Of a stretch of DNA of 64,000 nt, positions 9,347 to 18,679 are shown in pieces (positions within the stretch are counted from its first letter, which is position 1; every line of letters starts with the position of its first letter). Location of the stretch: assembly GCA_021740385.1 (NCBI GenBank), contig JAIOZY010000004.1, positions 105,407 through 169,406 on the forward strand, in the 5' to 3' direction. The notes below the pieces were generated by a model. It made no database searches, was not told the DNA's origin, and saw only the letters and a program-made list of their open reading frames with translations. Source of the DNA: Prolixibacteraceae bacterium. GTDB lineage: Bacteria > Bacteroidota > Bacteroidia > Bacteroidales > Prolixibacteraceae. Both the position numbers and the translations under genes were made by a program.

Positions 9347-10396
9347 CTACAATATCAGCATTGCATCTCCGTAGGTGCCAAAGCGGTATTTTTCTTTAAT
9401 GGCAACATCGTAAGCTTCCATTAAAAAGTCGTAGCCGGCAAAAGCTGCTACCATCATCAACAGTGTTGACAGGGGCAGGTGGAAGTTGGATACCATGCGG
9501 TTTGCCACGCTGAACTCGTAAGGCGGGAAGATAAATTTATTGGTCCAGCCCTCGAATGGTTTCAGTAAACCGGTAGTCGATACCGAACTTTCGAGTGTGC
9601 GCATAACCGTTGTACCCACAGCGCAAATGTTTTTACGCCGCTCTTTGGCATTTTCCACCATTCTGCAGGTTTCTTCTGCAATCCAGATTTGTTCCGAATC
9701 CATTTTGTGTTTTGTAAGGTCTTCCACATCGACGTTTCGGAAATTGCCCAGCCCCACGTGTAGGGTTATGTACGAAAAATCGACCCCGATAATCTCGAGC
9801 CGTTTCAACAGTTCGCGGCTAAAATGAAGGCCGGCAGTTGGGGCTGCCACGGCCCCCTCGTGTTTAGCAAAAATGGTTTGGTAGCGATCTTTGTCGTCGG
9901 GCTCAACGGGGCGTTTAATGAATTTGGGCAACGGCGTTTCGCCCAGTGCAAAAAGGGTGGCTTTAAAATCTTCGTAGGGCCCGTCGTAAAGGAAACGCAG
10001 GGTGCGCCCCCTCGATGTGGTGTTGTCAATCACTTCGGCCACCAGCACATCGTCTTCGCCAAAATAGAGTTTGTTGCCAATCCTTATTTTCCGGGCAGGG
10101 TCAACAAGCACGTCCCAAAGGCGTTGTTCACGGTTCAGTTCCCGTAAAAGGAAGACTTCGATTTCGGCACCTGTTTTTTCCTTGTTGCCATACAGGCGGG
10201 CAGGGAAAACTTTTGTATCGTTAAAAATCATCAGGTCACCATCGTCGAAATAGTCGATGATTTCTTTAAATACTTTGTGTTCGATCTTCTGGGTGTCGCG
10301 GTGCAAAACCATCATGCGGCTTTCGTCGCGGTGGTATGCCGGGTGCATGGCGATTAACTCTTCGGGGAGTTTGAGTTTGAACTTCGATAACTTCAT
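9347..10396 (-). CDS. queA: tRNA preQ1(34) S-adenosylmethionine ribosyltransferase-isomerase QueA
   Basis: A 349-residue cytoplasmic enzyme of queuosine biosynthesis. It transfers the ribosyl part of SAM to preQ1 at the wobble base of tRNA, forming epoxyqueuosine. Diagnostic stretches include [52 protein letters not shown] and [19 protein letters not shown], spread over the whole length as in full-length QueA. It is the last gene of the minus-strand series that starts with the YfhO gene, 58 bp behind truB. Pairing of truB with queA is a common Bacteroidota arrangement of tRNA-modification genes. Confidence 0.97.
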   Translation of the reverse strand: MKLSKFKLKLPEELIAMHPAYHRDESRMMVLHRDTQKIEHKVFKEIIDYFDDGDLMIFNDTKVFPARLYGNKEKTGAEIEVFLLRELNREQRLWDVLVDPARKIRIGNKLYFGEDDVLVAEVIDNTTSRGRTLRFLYDGPYEDFKATLFALGETPLPKFIKRPVEPDDKDRYQTIFAKHEGAVAAPTAGLHFSRELLKRLEIIGVDFSYITLHVGLGNFRNVDVEDLTKHKMDSEQIWIAEETCRMVENAKERRKNICAVGTTVMRTLESSVSTTGLLKPFEGWTNKFIFPPYEFSVANRMVSNFHLPLSTLLMMVAAFAGYDFLMEAYDVAIKEKYRFGTYGDAMLIL

Positions 10397-10454
10397 ATAT
10401 CTTGTTTACTGTTATTACTTCTGGTTCGCCTTATACGGCAAAATAGTCAATTGG

Positions 10455-11159
10455 TTACATTAATACCAGACTTTTTTTAAAATTTTCAATATTCCAGGCA
10501 TCTTCAAGTAAATAATTGCCTACGCGCGTGCGCTCCAATGCCGTTAAGTAGGCTCCGCTATTCAGGGCTTCGCCTATATCGCGTGCAAGGGCCCTTATGT
10601 ATGTGCCTTTACCGCATTTTACTTTTAGTGATAACTTTTCTTCTTTTAGCGAAAGGATTTTGATCTCTTTAATAAACACGTTGCGGGGCTCAAGGTTCAG
10701 TTCTTTCCCTTTGCGGGCGTAATTAAATGCCCGTTTCCCTTCAATTTTTATGGCAGAGAAAACCGGCGGTACCTGTTCAATTTCACCTTTAAATTTTTTT
10801 AATGTTTCTTCAATCAATTTCCGGGTTATATGTTTTGTAGGGTATTGTTCATCTTCAGCAGTTTCCAGGTCGAACGAAGGGGTGGTTGCGCCCAGTTTAA
10901 GTGTGGCGGTGTATTCTTTCTCTTCGGCCTGAATGGATTCAATTTTTTTAGTGGCTCTGCCGGTACAAAGAATGACCAGTCCGGTGGCTTTTGGGTCAAG
11001 TGTGCCGGCGTGCCCCACTTTCAGTTTTTTTATCCCCAGTTTAATGCAAATGTCCCGCCGTATTTTGTTCACCACATCGAACGATGTCCAATCGAGGGGT
11101 TTGTTAAACGGTAAAACGGCTCCCGAGATAAAATCAATATTCGCTAAGGATTGCTTCAT
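10455..11159 (-). CDS. truB: tRNA pseudouridine(55) synthase TruB
   Basis: A 234-residue enzyme that converts U55 in the T-loop of tRNAs to pseudouridine. The catalytic aspartate is visible in VGHAGTLDPKATGLV (Asp55), preceded by the PLDWTSFDVVNKI motif. The later YARKGKE and KCGKGTYIRALARDIG motifs are also in place. The protein is short because the C-terminal PUA extension of the E. coli enzyme is absent, as usual for Bacteroidota. It lies 33 bp downstream of uppP and upstream of queA on the same strand, so co-transcription is likely. Confidence 0.97.
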   Translation of the reverse strand: MKQSLANIDFISGAVLPFNKPLDWTSFDVVNKIRRDICIKLGIKKLKVGHAGTLDPKATGLVILCTGRATKKIESIQAEEKEYTATLKLGATTPSFDLETAEDEQYPTKHITRKLIEETLKKFKGEIEQVPPVFSAIKIEGKRAFNYARKGKELNLEPRNVFIKEIKILSLKEEKLSLKVKCGKGTYIRALARDIGEALNSGAYLTALERTRVGNYLLEDAWNIENFKKSLVLM

Positions 11160-11192
11160 TAAGCACTTAAGTGAAATTAGTCGTTAAAAAAA

Positions 11193-11975
11193 TCAGGCGG
11201 CAAAGATAGCAATCAGGCCAATAACCGTGCAATAAATTGCAAAATATATCAGTTTCCCTTTTTTTACCAGGTTAATCATCCACGAGCAGGCCAGCAGGCC
11301 TGAAACGAATGCAGCAATAAAACCTGCGACAAGCGGTAAAATGTTTATGCCCGTTGCAGTGCTGAAATCGCCCGATAAAATTTTCAGGAAGTTGGCCCCC
11401 AAAATGGGGATAATAACCATTAAGAATGAAAACTTTGCCAACTGCGATTTGTCGTTCCCCAGCATCATGCCGGTGGCAATGGTGGCTCCGCTTCGCGATA
11501 TGCCGGGTATAACGGCCATTAACTGGGCTATTCCAATAATAAAAGCATCGGCAAATGTTGTTTTACGGGTGCCCTTGCGCATGAAGTGTGAAAGCGCTAA
11601 CAACGTGGCGGTTACAAGCAACATGCTGCCAACGAGTACCAGGTTCCCGGTAAAAAGCGACTCAATTTCGTCGCTGAAAAGTACCCCGCCAACCGCTACG
11701 GGGATGGCCGAAAACAAAAGTTTGGCAAGGTAGCTGTTCGATTCGTTCCATTTTAGCTGAAACGAATGCTTGAAAAGTTTCACAATTTCCCTCCAAAAAA
11801 CAACCAAGGTGCTTAAAACCGTGGCGCCATGCACGGCAATGTCGAACAACAGGTTGTTTTCGCCTTCAATGCCAAAAAGGGCATGGCCAATTTCAAGGTG
11901 GCCGCTTGAACTGACAGGCAGGAACTCGGTAAGTCCCTGTATCAGCCCAAGAATAATGGCTTCAAAAATATGCAT
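11193..11975 (-). CDS. uppP: Undecaprenyl-diphosphatase UppP (BacA)
   Basis: A 260-residue integral membrane enzyme that removes a phosphate from undecaprenyl diphosphate, recycling the lipid carrier for peptidoglycan and surface glycans. The signature motifs EFLPVSSSGHLEI near the N-terminus and PGISRSGATIATG near residue 155 carry the catalytic Glu/Ser/His/Arg residues, and about eight hydrophobic helices are visible. The start codon is 3 bp from the stop of the DUF3098 gene, indicating tight translational coupling. Its role fits the polysaccharide flippase and glycosyltransferase genes next door. Confidence 0.97.
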   Translation of the reverse strand: MHIFEAIILGLIQGLTEFLPVSSSGHLEIGHALFGIEGENNLLFDIAVHGATVLSTLVVFWREIVKLFKHSFQLKWNESNSYLAKLLFSAIPVAVGGVLFSDEIESLFTGNLVLVGSMLLVTATLLALSHFMRKGTRKTTFADAFIIGIAQLMAVIPGISRSGATIATGMMLGNDKSQLAKFSFLMVIIPILGANFLKILSGDFSTATGINILPLVAGFIAAFVSGLLACSWMINLVKKGKLIYFAIYCTVIGLIAIFAA

Positions 11976-11978
11976 GGA

Positions 11979-12236
11979 TTAGTCGTTGGTTGTTTTGGGT
12001 TTTTTCATGATGGCGTATATTTCGAAAAGGAAGCCGGCCAGCACAATAATTGGTGCCAGTGTAATGCGCCTGAAACTGAAAACTTCGGGATTAAATTTTG
12101 TGGGATCTTCGCTGCCACCGCCAATCATAAGCAGAAAGCCGATAATGATCACAACGATCCCAATAATAAGCAGTATGTAGTTCTCTTTTCCAAGAGCAAA
12201 TTCATCTTGTTTTTTTTCGGTTTTTTGTTTCGCCAT
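11979..12236 (-). CDS. DUF3098 small membrane protein
   Basis: An 85-residue protein from the start at 12236 (MAKQKTEKKQDEFALGKENY); an in-frame ATG eight codons upstream is possible but less family-like. It has two hydrophobic helices (ILLIIGIVVIIIGFLLMIGGG and ITLAPIIVLAGFLFEIYAIM) separated by a short loop (KFNPEVFSFRR) characteristic of the Bacteroidota DUF3098 family. In this phylum it usually sits between ftsX and uppP; here an fkbM gene has come between it and ftsX. Function unknown; its fixed place beside division and lipid-carrier genes suggests an envelope role. Confidence 0.87.
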   Translation of the reverse strand: MAKQKTEKKQDEFALGKENYILLIIGIVVIIIGFLLMIGGGSEDPTKFNPEVFSFRRITLAPIIVLAGFLFEIYAIMKKPKTTND

Positions 12237-12262
12237 AGTTGTCTTTTTTATTCGCCCCAAAA

Positions 12263-13030
12263 TTAATGAATTAAATTTGAAAAAGCTTCTTTTTTTTCGG
12301 CGGGGATTAATATCCAGTCACCCGATAATTCGTTTGAATTTATGAGAGCCCCGTAAAGTGCATCGTTTTTCACAAAAAAGCGCTGATAGTTGAGCCGTTC
12401 AAAAAAAGCTGCTATTTGTTCAACGTTTTCGGGTGCAACTTCAATTTGTATTATCGGTTTAAGTTTCTCAATAATTTTTTCAAAGAGCGGTATAGCTACT
12501 GCTTCATAGCCTTCAATGTCGCATTTAATGTAATCGAGTTGTTTTAAGTTTTGAAACAGCGAGTTGGGTGCCATCATGGTTGCATTAAAGGTCATGGTAC
12601 TTTCCTCTTCGTTTTCGTTAAGCACGTGTGTGCGCCCGTGGCTGAAATGGGTTTTGCTGTATGGTACGCCCATTTTTACGTGTTCATTATCGTTGGGTCC
12701 AATGGCATAGGGCACTATTTCAACGTTTGAAAAACGGTGCGTGTTTTTTTTCAATATTTTTTGGAAGAGTGGTACGGGTTCAACGCTGTATACTTTTCCT
12801 CCGGGACCGGTAAGCTTTGAAAAAAGAACGGAGTAATAACCCAGGTTGGCACCGAGGTCGATAATGAAATCTCCTTTTTTTACCAGTTTTTTGACGAAAT
12901 AGTGGCAGTCGAACTCACTTTTTCTTTTTAGCATTTTTAAATTGAATGCAAGGAAAAAGAGCCTGCTCACAACGAACAAATAGGTTTCGATGCCCAAAAT
13001 TCTAAAAAGCAATTTTCGAAAAAAGTTCAT
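12263..13030 (-). CDS. FkbM-family SAM-dependent methyltransferase
   Basis: A 255-residue protein. The SAM-binding region is FIIDLGANLGYYSVLFSKL (from about residue 60), followed by VYSVEPVPLFQKIL, and the FkbM-typical YIKCDIEGYEAVAIPLFEK motif at about 170. FkbM enzymes O-methylate sugars, polyketides or other small products, and in polysaccharide loci they usually methylate glycan residues. It sits 14 bp behind ftsX and 26 bp before the DUF3098 gene, all on one strand, so it is embedded in an otherwise conserved division/lipid-carrier operon. Considering the sugar genes that follow, glycan O-methylation is the likeliest job, but the acceptor is not known. Confidence 0.88.
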   Translation of the reverse strand: MNFFRKLLFRILGIETYLFVVSRLFFLAFNLKMLKRKSEFDCHYFVKKLVKKGDFIIDLGANLGYYSVLFSKLTGPGGKVYSVEPVPLFQKILKKNTHRFSNVEIVPYAIGPNDNEHVKMGVPYSKTHFSHGRTHVLNENEEESTMTFNATMMAPNSLFQNLKQLDYIKCDIEGYEAVAIPLFEKIIEKLKPIIQIEVAPENVEQIAAFFERLNYQRFFVKNDALYGALINSNELSGDWILIPAEKKEAFSNLIH

Positions 13031-13044
13031 GGTGAAGTTTTGAT

Positions 13045-13923
13045 TTAATAAAAAAGTTCGTCATACCTCAGCCGCAGAAATTTATTAACGGCAAAAGTTG
13101 TTGATAGCCACGAAAGGAATATGCCCGTAAAAACAACAATTCCAAAAACGGCAGCAAGCAATTCAGGCAACCTGTAATTGATAATTTCATGAAATTGCCT
13201 GTTGTAGCTGAGAATTATAAAAATAAGAAACCCGTTTGCAATAAGTCCACCAATTAAACCATGCAATACCCCGCGTGAAACAAAGGGTTTGCGTATAAAC
13301 CCACGGGTGGCACCAACGAGTTGCATGGTGTTTATAATGAAGCGTTTGGAATATACCGACAGCCTGATTGTGTTGTTTATTAATGCCATAAAAATGAGTA
13401 CCATAATTATAGCAAGCCCACCGATAATGAAACCAATTTTGCCCGAGTTTTCGTTAATAAGTGTTACCAGGTTGCGCTGGTAATATACTTCTTCGACATT
13501 GGGGAAATCGAGAAATTTCGTTTCCAGATTCGCGAGGCTGTCGTTGTGGGTATAGCCTGCGTAAAGTTTTATGTCAATGGTTGCCGAAAGTGGGTTGTAG
13601 CCCAAAAAAGAGATGAAATCCTCGCCCAGTTCTTCGCGTAAAAGTTTGCCTGCTTCCCCGGCATCAACATAGGTTGCTGTTTTTACCTCGGGCTGTGCAG
13701 TAAGCATTTTTTGTAATTGCAGCAGGTCAACATCCCGTACGTTTTCGTCGAGTACCAGCGTAAAACCTATGTTCTCCCTAATGTATTGGTTCAGGTAACG
13801 GGCATTAAAAAGCAGAAAAGTAAGGAGTCCCACAAGGAATAAAACCAGTGTGATGCTTAACGTTGAAACAACGTAAGCGTTTAGCAATCTTCTTTTTACC
13901 GGTTTTGGACTTTTGTTTTTCAT
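13045..13923 (-). CDS. ftsX: Cell-division protein FtsX
   Basis: A 292-residue FtsX-type permease. It shows a cytoplasmic N-terminus, a first helix at about 20-42 (STLSITLVLFLVGLLTFLLF), an extracytoplasmic FtsX ectodomain at about 50-155, then three more helices. The C-terminal block includes NTMQLVGATRGFIRKPF, the classical FtsX coupling motif. In well-studied bacteria FtsX with FtsE controls peptidoglycan hydrolases at the septum. No ftsE is adjacent; in Bacteroidota it is usually encoded elsewhere. The start codon overlaps the end of the YfhO gene by 4 bp (ATGA), so translation is coupled. Confidence 0.94.
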   Translation of the reverse strand: MKNKSPKPVKRRLLNAYVVSTLSITLVLFLVGLLTFLLFNARYLNQYIRENIGFTLVLDENVRDVDLLQLQKMLTAQPEVKTATYVDAGEAGKLLREELGEDFISFLGYNPLSATIDIKLYAGYTHNDSLANLETKFLDFPNVEEVYYQRNLVTLINENSGKIGFIIGGLAIIMVLIFMALINNTIRLSVYSKRFIINTMQLVGATRGFIRKPFVSRGVLHGLIGGLIANGFLIFIILSYNRQFHEIINYRLPELLAAVFGIVVFTGIFLSWLSTTFAVNKFLRLRYDELFY

Positions 13924-16391
13924 TTTTTCCTCTTTTTAATCTCAAAAAATACAACACCCGCAATGGCTAAAAGCATCAGAACGGATGATGCCAGCGAAAT
14001 TTTATTTCCAATTTCGTACGACTTGGGCTTGAATTCAAAAACAATTTCGTGTTCTCCGGCCGGAATAAACATGCTCCGTAAAATGTAATTAGCCCTGAAA
14101 TACCGGGTTTCTTTTCCATCGATATAAACATACCACCCTTTAGGGTAATAAACTTCGGAAAAAACAGCAAGTTGTTCCGATTGGCTCGATGTTTTATAAA
14201 CCAGCCGGTTGGGTTCGTACAATTTTAAAGTGATTGCAGCCGATGAATCGGGATTTAGTTCTTTATTAGCAAGTATGTTTTCAAATTCTTTATGGATAAT
14301 TGCCGTGTTCGAAACATTAACATTATCAATTGCTTCAATTTCCTCGTTTGCATTTTCAACAAGACGGTAATTGTTTACAAACCAGGCGTTACCCAATGCT
14401 TTTTTGTTTTGCAGGGGTGCGGCATTCGGGTTATAAATAATGTATTTTGTATTGAGCATATTGATTGTATTTAATCCGATGAAAACCGAATCGAGGTCTT
14501 TTTGGGTTTTTACTTTACCAAGCCGGCTGCCCAACAGTTGCATTTCAGGGGCAATGTGGTGTTCGATCATGTCCTGGTAGCGTTGTAGTTTTGCGCCCGA
14601 ATAGCCGCCAATCGATTGGTGGTAATAGGATGTTGACGCATCGGAAAACGGGTTGACCGTGATGTTCAAGACCCTGTAATTTAGGTTTTTATCCTTTAGA
14701 ATTTCTTTGTTGGCTGGTGTGGATTCGAAGGCTGTTTCGGTTTTTCTTTTCGATACAAAATCGTCGTTGTTGAGGTATTTTTTGTTTACCGGTAATAAAT
14801 CGGCCAGCACGAGAATCCCGCCAATTATGAGCGCGTATTTGGGTTTAATTTTTTCTTTAATTGTAGCCCAAATTAACCCGGCAGACAGCAATACAAAGAT
14901 GAGCGAGCGGAAAGAATCGGCCCGGGCAACCGATAAACGGTCTTCCCGTAACAATTCAAGCAGGTCGGGCGACCATCCCGAAGCGGTGAGCTGCTGGTCA
15001 ACATTCCCGGAAAAACTGCCGGCAAGCGAGGGTATTACCGCGAAAATAAGGGCAATTCCACCGGTTATGATGGTTGAATATTTAAGCGCCGATATTTTTT
15101 TATTTTGTTGCGGTGAATTGTTTTGCACGATCGCTTTAAGGGCCAATATTCCCAGCATCCACATGGCAAAATGCTGAATGAAAACAATGTTTTTTACATC
15201 CCTGAACTTGTTGTACAGTGGTATGTAATCGATGGCAAAATGGCTCAGTGCAGGGAAATATTTTCCAAGCGAAAGAAGGAAACTGACAACAACAACGGAA
15301 GCAAGCCACCACTTTTCTTTGCCCCGTACAACAAACAGTCCCAGTACAAAAAGAAAAACGGTGATGGCGCCAAAATAAAACGGGCCCGAAACAATGGGCT
15401 GGCTGCCCCAATAAAGTGGGGCAGATTCGACAAAATTTTGTGCCCTTTGCCGTCCCTGGCTTCGTTCAATTGCTTTGTATAAAGCCGAATTTTCGCTAAG
15501 GGGTTCGTGCATGCTACCCCCTTTTAAACGGGGTATGAATGCTGTTAATGCTTCGGTAATATCGTAACTGTAATCAAGTATGTAATCCTTATCGAGCCCG
15601 GTTTCCCCTGTGTTTTCATCGGGTATAATAATGTTTTCGCCCCGGGTTGAGTATTTGGTGTATTCCTGTGTCGATAAAAGGTAACCCGCGTTTACCCCAA
15701 CGGCAAGTACCAGCGAGACAAGCAGGAGAGCAAAGCTTTTTAAGAAGGGGTTAATGGTTTTGTTTATGATGGCTTTAACCAAAAGGGCAAGACCAAGAAA
15801 GAAAACAGCAATTAATGCATAATACGTTATTTGGGGGTGTACTGCCGAAATTTCGAGGGAAAGAAAGAGGGCCGTAAGGGCGGCACCCATCAGCCTTTTT
15901 TTTGTAAACGTGTAATATATTGAAGCAATCAGGGGCGGCGTATAAGCCAGTGCCCATAACTTTGTAATGTGCCCAACATCGGCAAGTATGAAGAAATGGG
16001 TTGCCAGGGCATATGTTAATGAGCCAAGTATGCTCAACCACGGGTTAACACCAAAAAGGATGAGGCAAAGATAGGCGCCCATTATCAGGATAATGAAAAG
16101 TGTTGCCGGGTATATGCCGGCTTTTTCAACTTTTCGGAATAGTTTGGCAATGTTCGTTTTAAATTTTAACCAGATGGTAACGGTAGGCATGCCGCCAAAC
16201 ATCGAGTTCGACCATTTCGCAACATCGCCGGTATCATGATAATAATCCATTGCTTCTTTCGATGCCCCAAGGGCATTTTGTTTGTCGTATTCCTTTAAAC
16301 GTTTCCCGGTTAATACCGGGCTGAAATAGATGTAACTGAATGCAAACGCAACAAGAAGGGCAACAATAACAGGTAAATTTTTCTTCATCAT
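13920..16391 (-). CDS. YfhO-family multi-pass membrane protein
   Basis: An 823-residue protein with an N-terminal signal-anchor (LPVIVALLVAFAFSYIYF), about a dozen predicted helices, and a large C-terminal extracytoplasmic part ending in one more helix. Early motifs (DVAKWSNSMFGGMPT, then GVNPWLSILGSLTYALATHFF) and the C-terminal EVYYPKGWYVYIDGKE segment are typical of YfhO proteins. This family shares the GT-C membrane glycosyltransferase architecture. In Gram-positives YfhO glycosylates lipoteichoic acid; in Bacteroidota the acceptor is unknown. It is the first gene of the minus-strand operon and is divergent from the flippase gene, with only 54 bp between them holding both sets of start signals. 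Confidence 0.9.
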   Translation of the reverse strand: MMKKNLPVIVALLVAFAFSYIYFSPVLTGKRLKEYDKQNALGASKEAMDYYHDTGDVAKWSNSMFGGMPTVTIWLKFKTNIAKLFRKVEKAGIYPATLFIILIMGAYLCLILFGVNPWLSILGSLTYALATHFFILADVGHITKLWALAYTPPLIASIYYTFTKKRLMGAALTALFLSLEISAVHPQITYYALIAVFFLGLALLVKAIINKTINPFLKSFALLLVSLVLAVGVNAGYLLSTQEYTKYSTRGENIIIPDENTGETGLDKDYILDYSYDITEALTAFIPRLKGGSMHEPLSENSALYKAIERSQGRQRAQNFVESAPLYWGSQPIVSGPFYFGAITVFLFVLGLFVVRGKEKWWLASVVVVSFLLSLGKYFPALSHFAIDYIPLYNKFRDVKNIVFIQHFAMWMLGILALKAIVQNNSPQQNKKISALKYSTIITGGIALIFAVIPSLAGSFSGNVDQQLTASGWSPDLLELLREDRLSVARADSFRSLIFVLLSAGLIWATIKEKIKPKYALIIGGILVLADLLPVNKKYLNNDDFVSKRKTETAFESTPANKEILKDKNLNYRVLNITVNPFSDASTSYYHQSIGGYSGAKLQRYQDMIEHHIAPEMQLLGSRLGKVKTQKDLDSVFIGLNTINMLNTKYIIYNPNAAPLQNKKALGNAWFVNNYRLVENANEEIEAIDNVNVSNTAIIHKEFENILANKELNPDSSAAITLKLYEPNRLVYKTSSQSEQLAVFSEVYYPKGWYVYIDGKETRYFRANYILRSMFIPAGEHEIVFEFKPKSYEIGNKISLASSVLMLLAIAGVVFFEIKKRKK

Positions 16392-16445
16392 GTTTTAATT
16401 CTATATTTTCGCAACGGTAAAAATAAGAATTTAATCCGTTTTATC

Positions 16446-17921
16446 TTGGGAATTGTAGCTAAACAAACGTTAAAAGGCTCGGTGTGGTCGTACCTCGGGG
16501 TAGCTGTCGCGTTTATTACAACCACCTATTTATATACGACTTTTTTAACGCCCGAAATCGTTGGACTTTTTGCGTTGATAATTGCAGTTTCGAACATTAC
16601 CAGCGTGTTGGCTTCTTTGGGTTTCAACGGGGTAACACTACGTATGTTCCCAAAATTCAGGGATAAAGCATCCGGGCATAAAGGTTATTTGCTAGCAACC
16701 GTTATTCCACAGCTTACCGGATTCCTTATTTTTCTTTTATGTTTTTACCTTTTTAAGGAAAAGCTGGTTGAAAGCAACTTTGAAAAATCAAAACTGTTTG
16801 CTAATTACATCGATTTAATTATACCCGTCACGTTTTTTTTCCTTTTGTTTAATCTTTTCGATAGTTATCTGAAGGTACTATATGATGCCGTGACCGGTAC
16901 GTTCCTGCAGGAGTTTTTCCAGCGGGTAATGATTTTTCTGATAGTGCTTTTGTATGCCTTAAATGTATTGTCGTTAAACCAGTTAATAATTGGTTTTGTT
17001 GTAGCCGTTTGTTTAAAAACGTTTGTAATTATTGGCGTAGTTTGGCGAAAAGGGGAATTAAAATTCAGGCCTAAGCCCGGGTTTATTTCGAAGCCGTTGA
17101 GAAAGGAAATGATCGATGTTGCCTTGTTTTATATTTTTGGCGGACTGGGTTCGCTCATCGTTTTCAACATTGATAAAATTATCGTAAATCAAATGCTCGA
17201 TTTGGGGAATACCGGCGTTTACACCATTGCCTTTTATTTTGGTACACTGGTATCGATCCCCTCGCGCCCGCTACTGAAAATATCGGGAACGCTTATTGCC
17301 GATGCCTGGGCAAAAAACGATGTGGAAAAAATTAAAGAGATATACCGGAAAAGTTGCATTAACCAGTTTGTTATTGGAGGTTTTTTGTTTTTGGGAATAT
17401 GGGCCAATATTGACAACATAATGGTTATTCTCGGTCCTGAATATGCCGGGTCGAAGTGGGTCATTTTCTTTATTGGCCTGGGGTACCTCATCGATATGTT
17501 AACCGGGGTAAACGGTATGGTCATCAACCTCTCAAAATCGTACCGTGTTTCCTTGTATTTTATTCTCGCCCTTGTTTTTTTGGTAGTTGCCCTGCTCTAC
17601 TTTTTAATCCCATTATGGGGAATTGTAGGCGCAGCTGTTGCCATAGCTGTTGCCCTGTTTTTAAACAACCTGATGCGGTATGTTTTCCTGCTCAAGAAAT
17701 ACGGCATGCAGCCATTTAGTATAAACATATTACTGGTTGCCGGTTTTTATATTGGTTTATATTTTTTACTGCAATTAATACCGCAGCAACAATTTATAAT
17801 CGACATGCTAATTAGGGGGGCGCTGATATGCATTGCCTCGGTTGTTTTTTATTGGTTTATGCCGGTTTCGGAGGATGTGAAAGCTTTAAAAGAGGTTGTA
17901 AAAACGGAGTTGTTGAAATAA
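16446..17921 (+). CDS. Wzx-like polysaccharide flippase
   Basis: A 491-residue membrane protein with 12-14 helices, of the MATE/PST oligosaccharide flippase superfamily. It starts at a TTG codon: the N-terminal MGIVAKQTLKGSVWSYLG is the usual beginning of Bacteroidota Wzx-like proteins and no ATG gives it. Further family features are the YTIAFYFGTLVSIPSRPL region and the late VGAAVAIAVALFLNN helix. It would move undecaprenyl-linked glycan units across the inner membrane, consistent with uppP and glycosyltransferases nearby. It is convergent with the licD operon, which ends 25 bp downstream. Confidence 0.93.
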   Translation: MGIVAKQTLKGSVWSYLGVAVAFITTTYLYTTFLTPEIVGLFALIIAVSNITSVLASLGFNGVTLRMFPKFRDKASGHKGYLLATVIPQLTGFLIFLLCFYLFKEKLVESNFEKSKLFANYIDLIIPVTFFFLLFNLFDSYLKVLYDAVTGTFLQEFFQRVMIFLIVLLYALNVLSLNQLIIGFVVAVCLKTFVIIGVVWRKGELKFRPKPGFISKPLRKEMIDVALFYIFGGLGSLIVFNIDKIIVNQMLDLGNTGVYTIAFYFGTLVSIPSRPLLKISGTLIADAWAKNDVEKIKEIYRKSCINQFVIGGFLFLGIWANIDNIMVILGPEYAGSKWVIFFIGLGYLIDMLTGVNGMVINLSKSYRVSLYFILALVFLVVALLYFLIPLWGIVGAAVAIAVALFLNNLMRYVFLLKKYGMQPFSINILLVAGFYIGLYFLLQLIPQQQFIIDMLIRGALICIASVVFYWFMPVSEDVKALKEVVKTELLK

Positions 17922-17946
17922 AATTCTTAAACTGATATAATAATTA

Positions 17947-18669
17947 TTAGTGTTTTATTGTTTTCTTGAATTTGAAGAATGGAACTTGGAATGTGGTAAA
18001 AGTGCCAAATTCATTGTTTAAAATTTTAACAGCAGGGCTATCTCTTTCGGGAATCCAGTCTTTGGTCGGAACTCTCCAGTTGTTGTAATATTCTTTAAGG
18101 TAATTCTCGGAATTCAGCGGAACAAAGGTTGAAATTTTCTGGAAGGTAAAGTTTTTTAATGGCTGAGATTTATGTTCAACGCGAATGGGGATTAAACCTC
18201 CTCTTTTTTTTACGGTACTGTGGAATGTTTCATTGGGTAACGTATCAAAAATATGTGTCCATATTTTTTTCTCATCAGATAAATAATAAAAAAAATCAAT
18301 GTTGACTCCTTTATAGGAATAAGCTTGTTCTAGTCCATCTTTTCCGTTGTTGATTTCAAATTGCCTTATTTTTTTGAATCCTTCTTTTTCCATTGCAAGT
18401 TCAATGTTTTTCGAATAATCAGCATGAAGAATGCCAATATCAATGTCATTGTCGTGTTTTATGAAGTCATTTTCACGAATTGCACCCAAGAGTGTTCCAA
18501 AATCCAGCCAGTATTGAATGTTATTATCCCGGAGGGCTTTGTCACAACGTCTTAAAGCTTCCTTTCCATATTTAAAAAAATTGCGTGCGACGTATCGTTC
18601 TTTAATTCCTGAAAACAAAAAACGATACAAAGTCAATGATCTTAACCACCAGATTATTTTTTCAATCAT
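17947..18669 (-). CDS. LicD-family transferase (second copy of the operon)
   Basis: A 240-residue protein with the LicD/fukutin nucleotidyltransferase-like core NIQYWLDFGTLLGAIRENDFIKHDNDIDIGI, in which the DxD-type acidic cluster binds metal. LicD proteins transfer phosphocholine or similar phospho-groups to surface glycans. It is last in a three-gene minus-strand operon with a larger LicD gene (10 bp upstream) and a methyltransferase. The DNA is AT-rich compared with flanking housekeeping genes, consistent with horizontal acquisition. No choline-uptake or CTP-activation genes (licA/B/C) are visible, so the transferred group may be something other than choline. Confidence 0.87.
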   Translation of the reverse strand: MIEKIIWWLRSLTLYRFLFSGIKERYVARNFFKYGKEALRRCDKALRDNNIQYWLDFGTLLGAIRENDFIKHDNDIDIGILHADYSKNIELAMEKEGFKKIRQFEINNGKDGLEQAYSYKGVNIDFFYYLSDEKKIWTHIFDTLPNETFHSTVKKRGGLIPIRVEHKSQPLKNFTFQKISTFVPLNSENYLKEYYNNWRVPTKDWIPERDSPAVKILNNEFGTFTTFQVPFFKFKKTIKH

Positions 18670-18679
18670 TTTTCATCAA

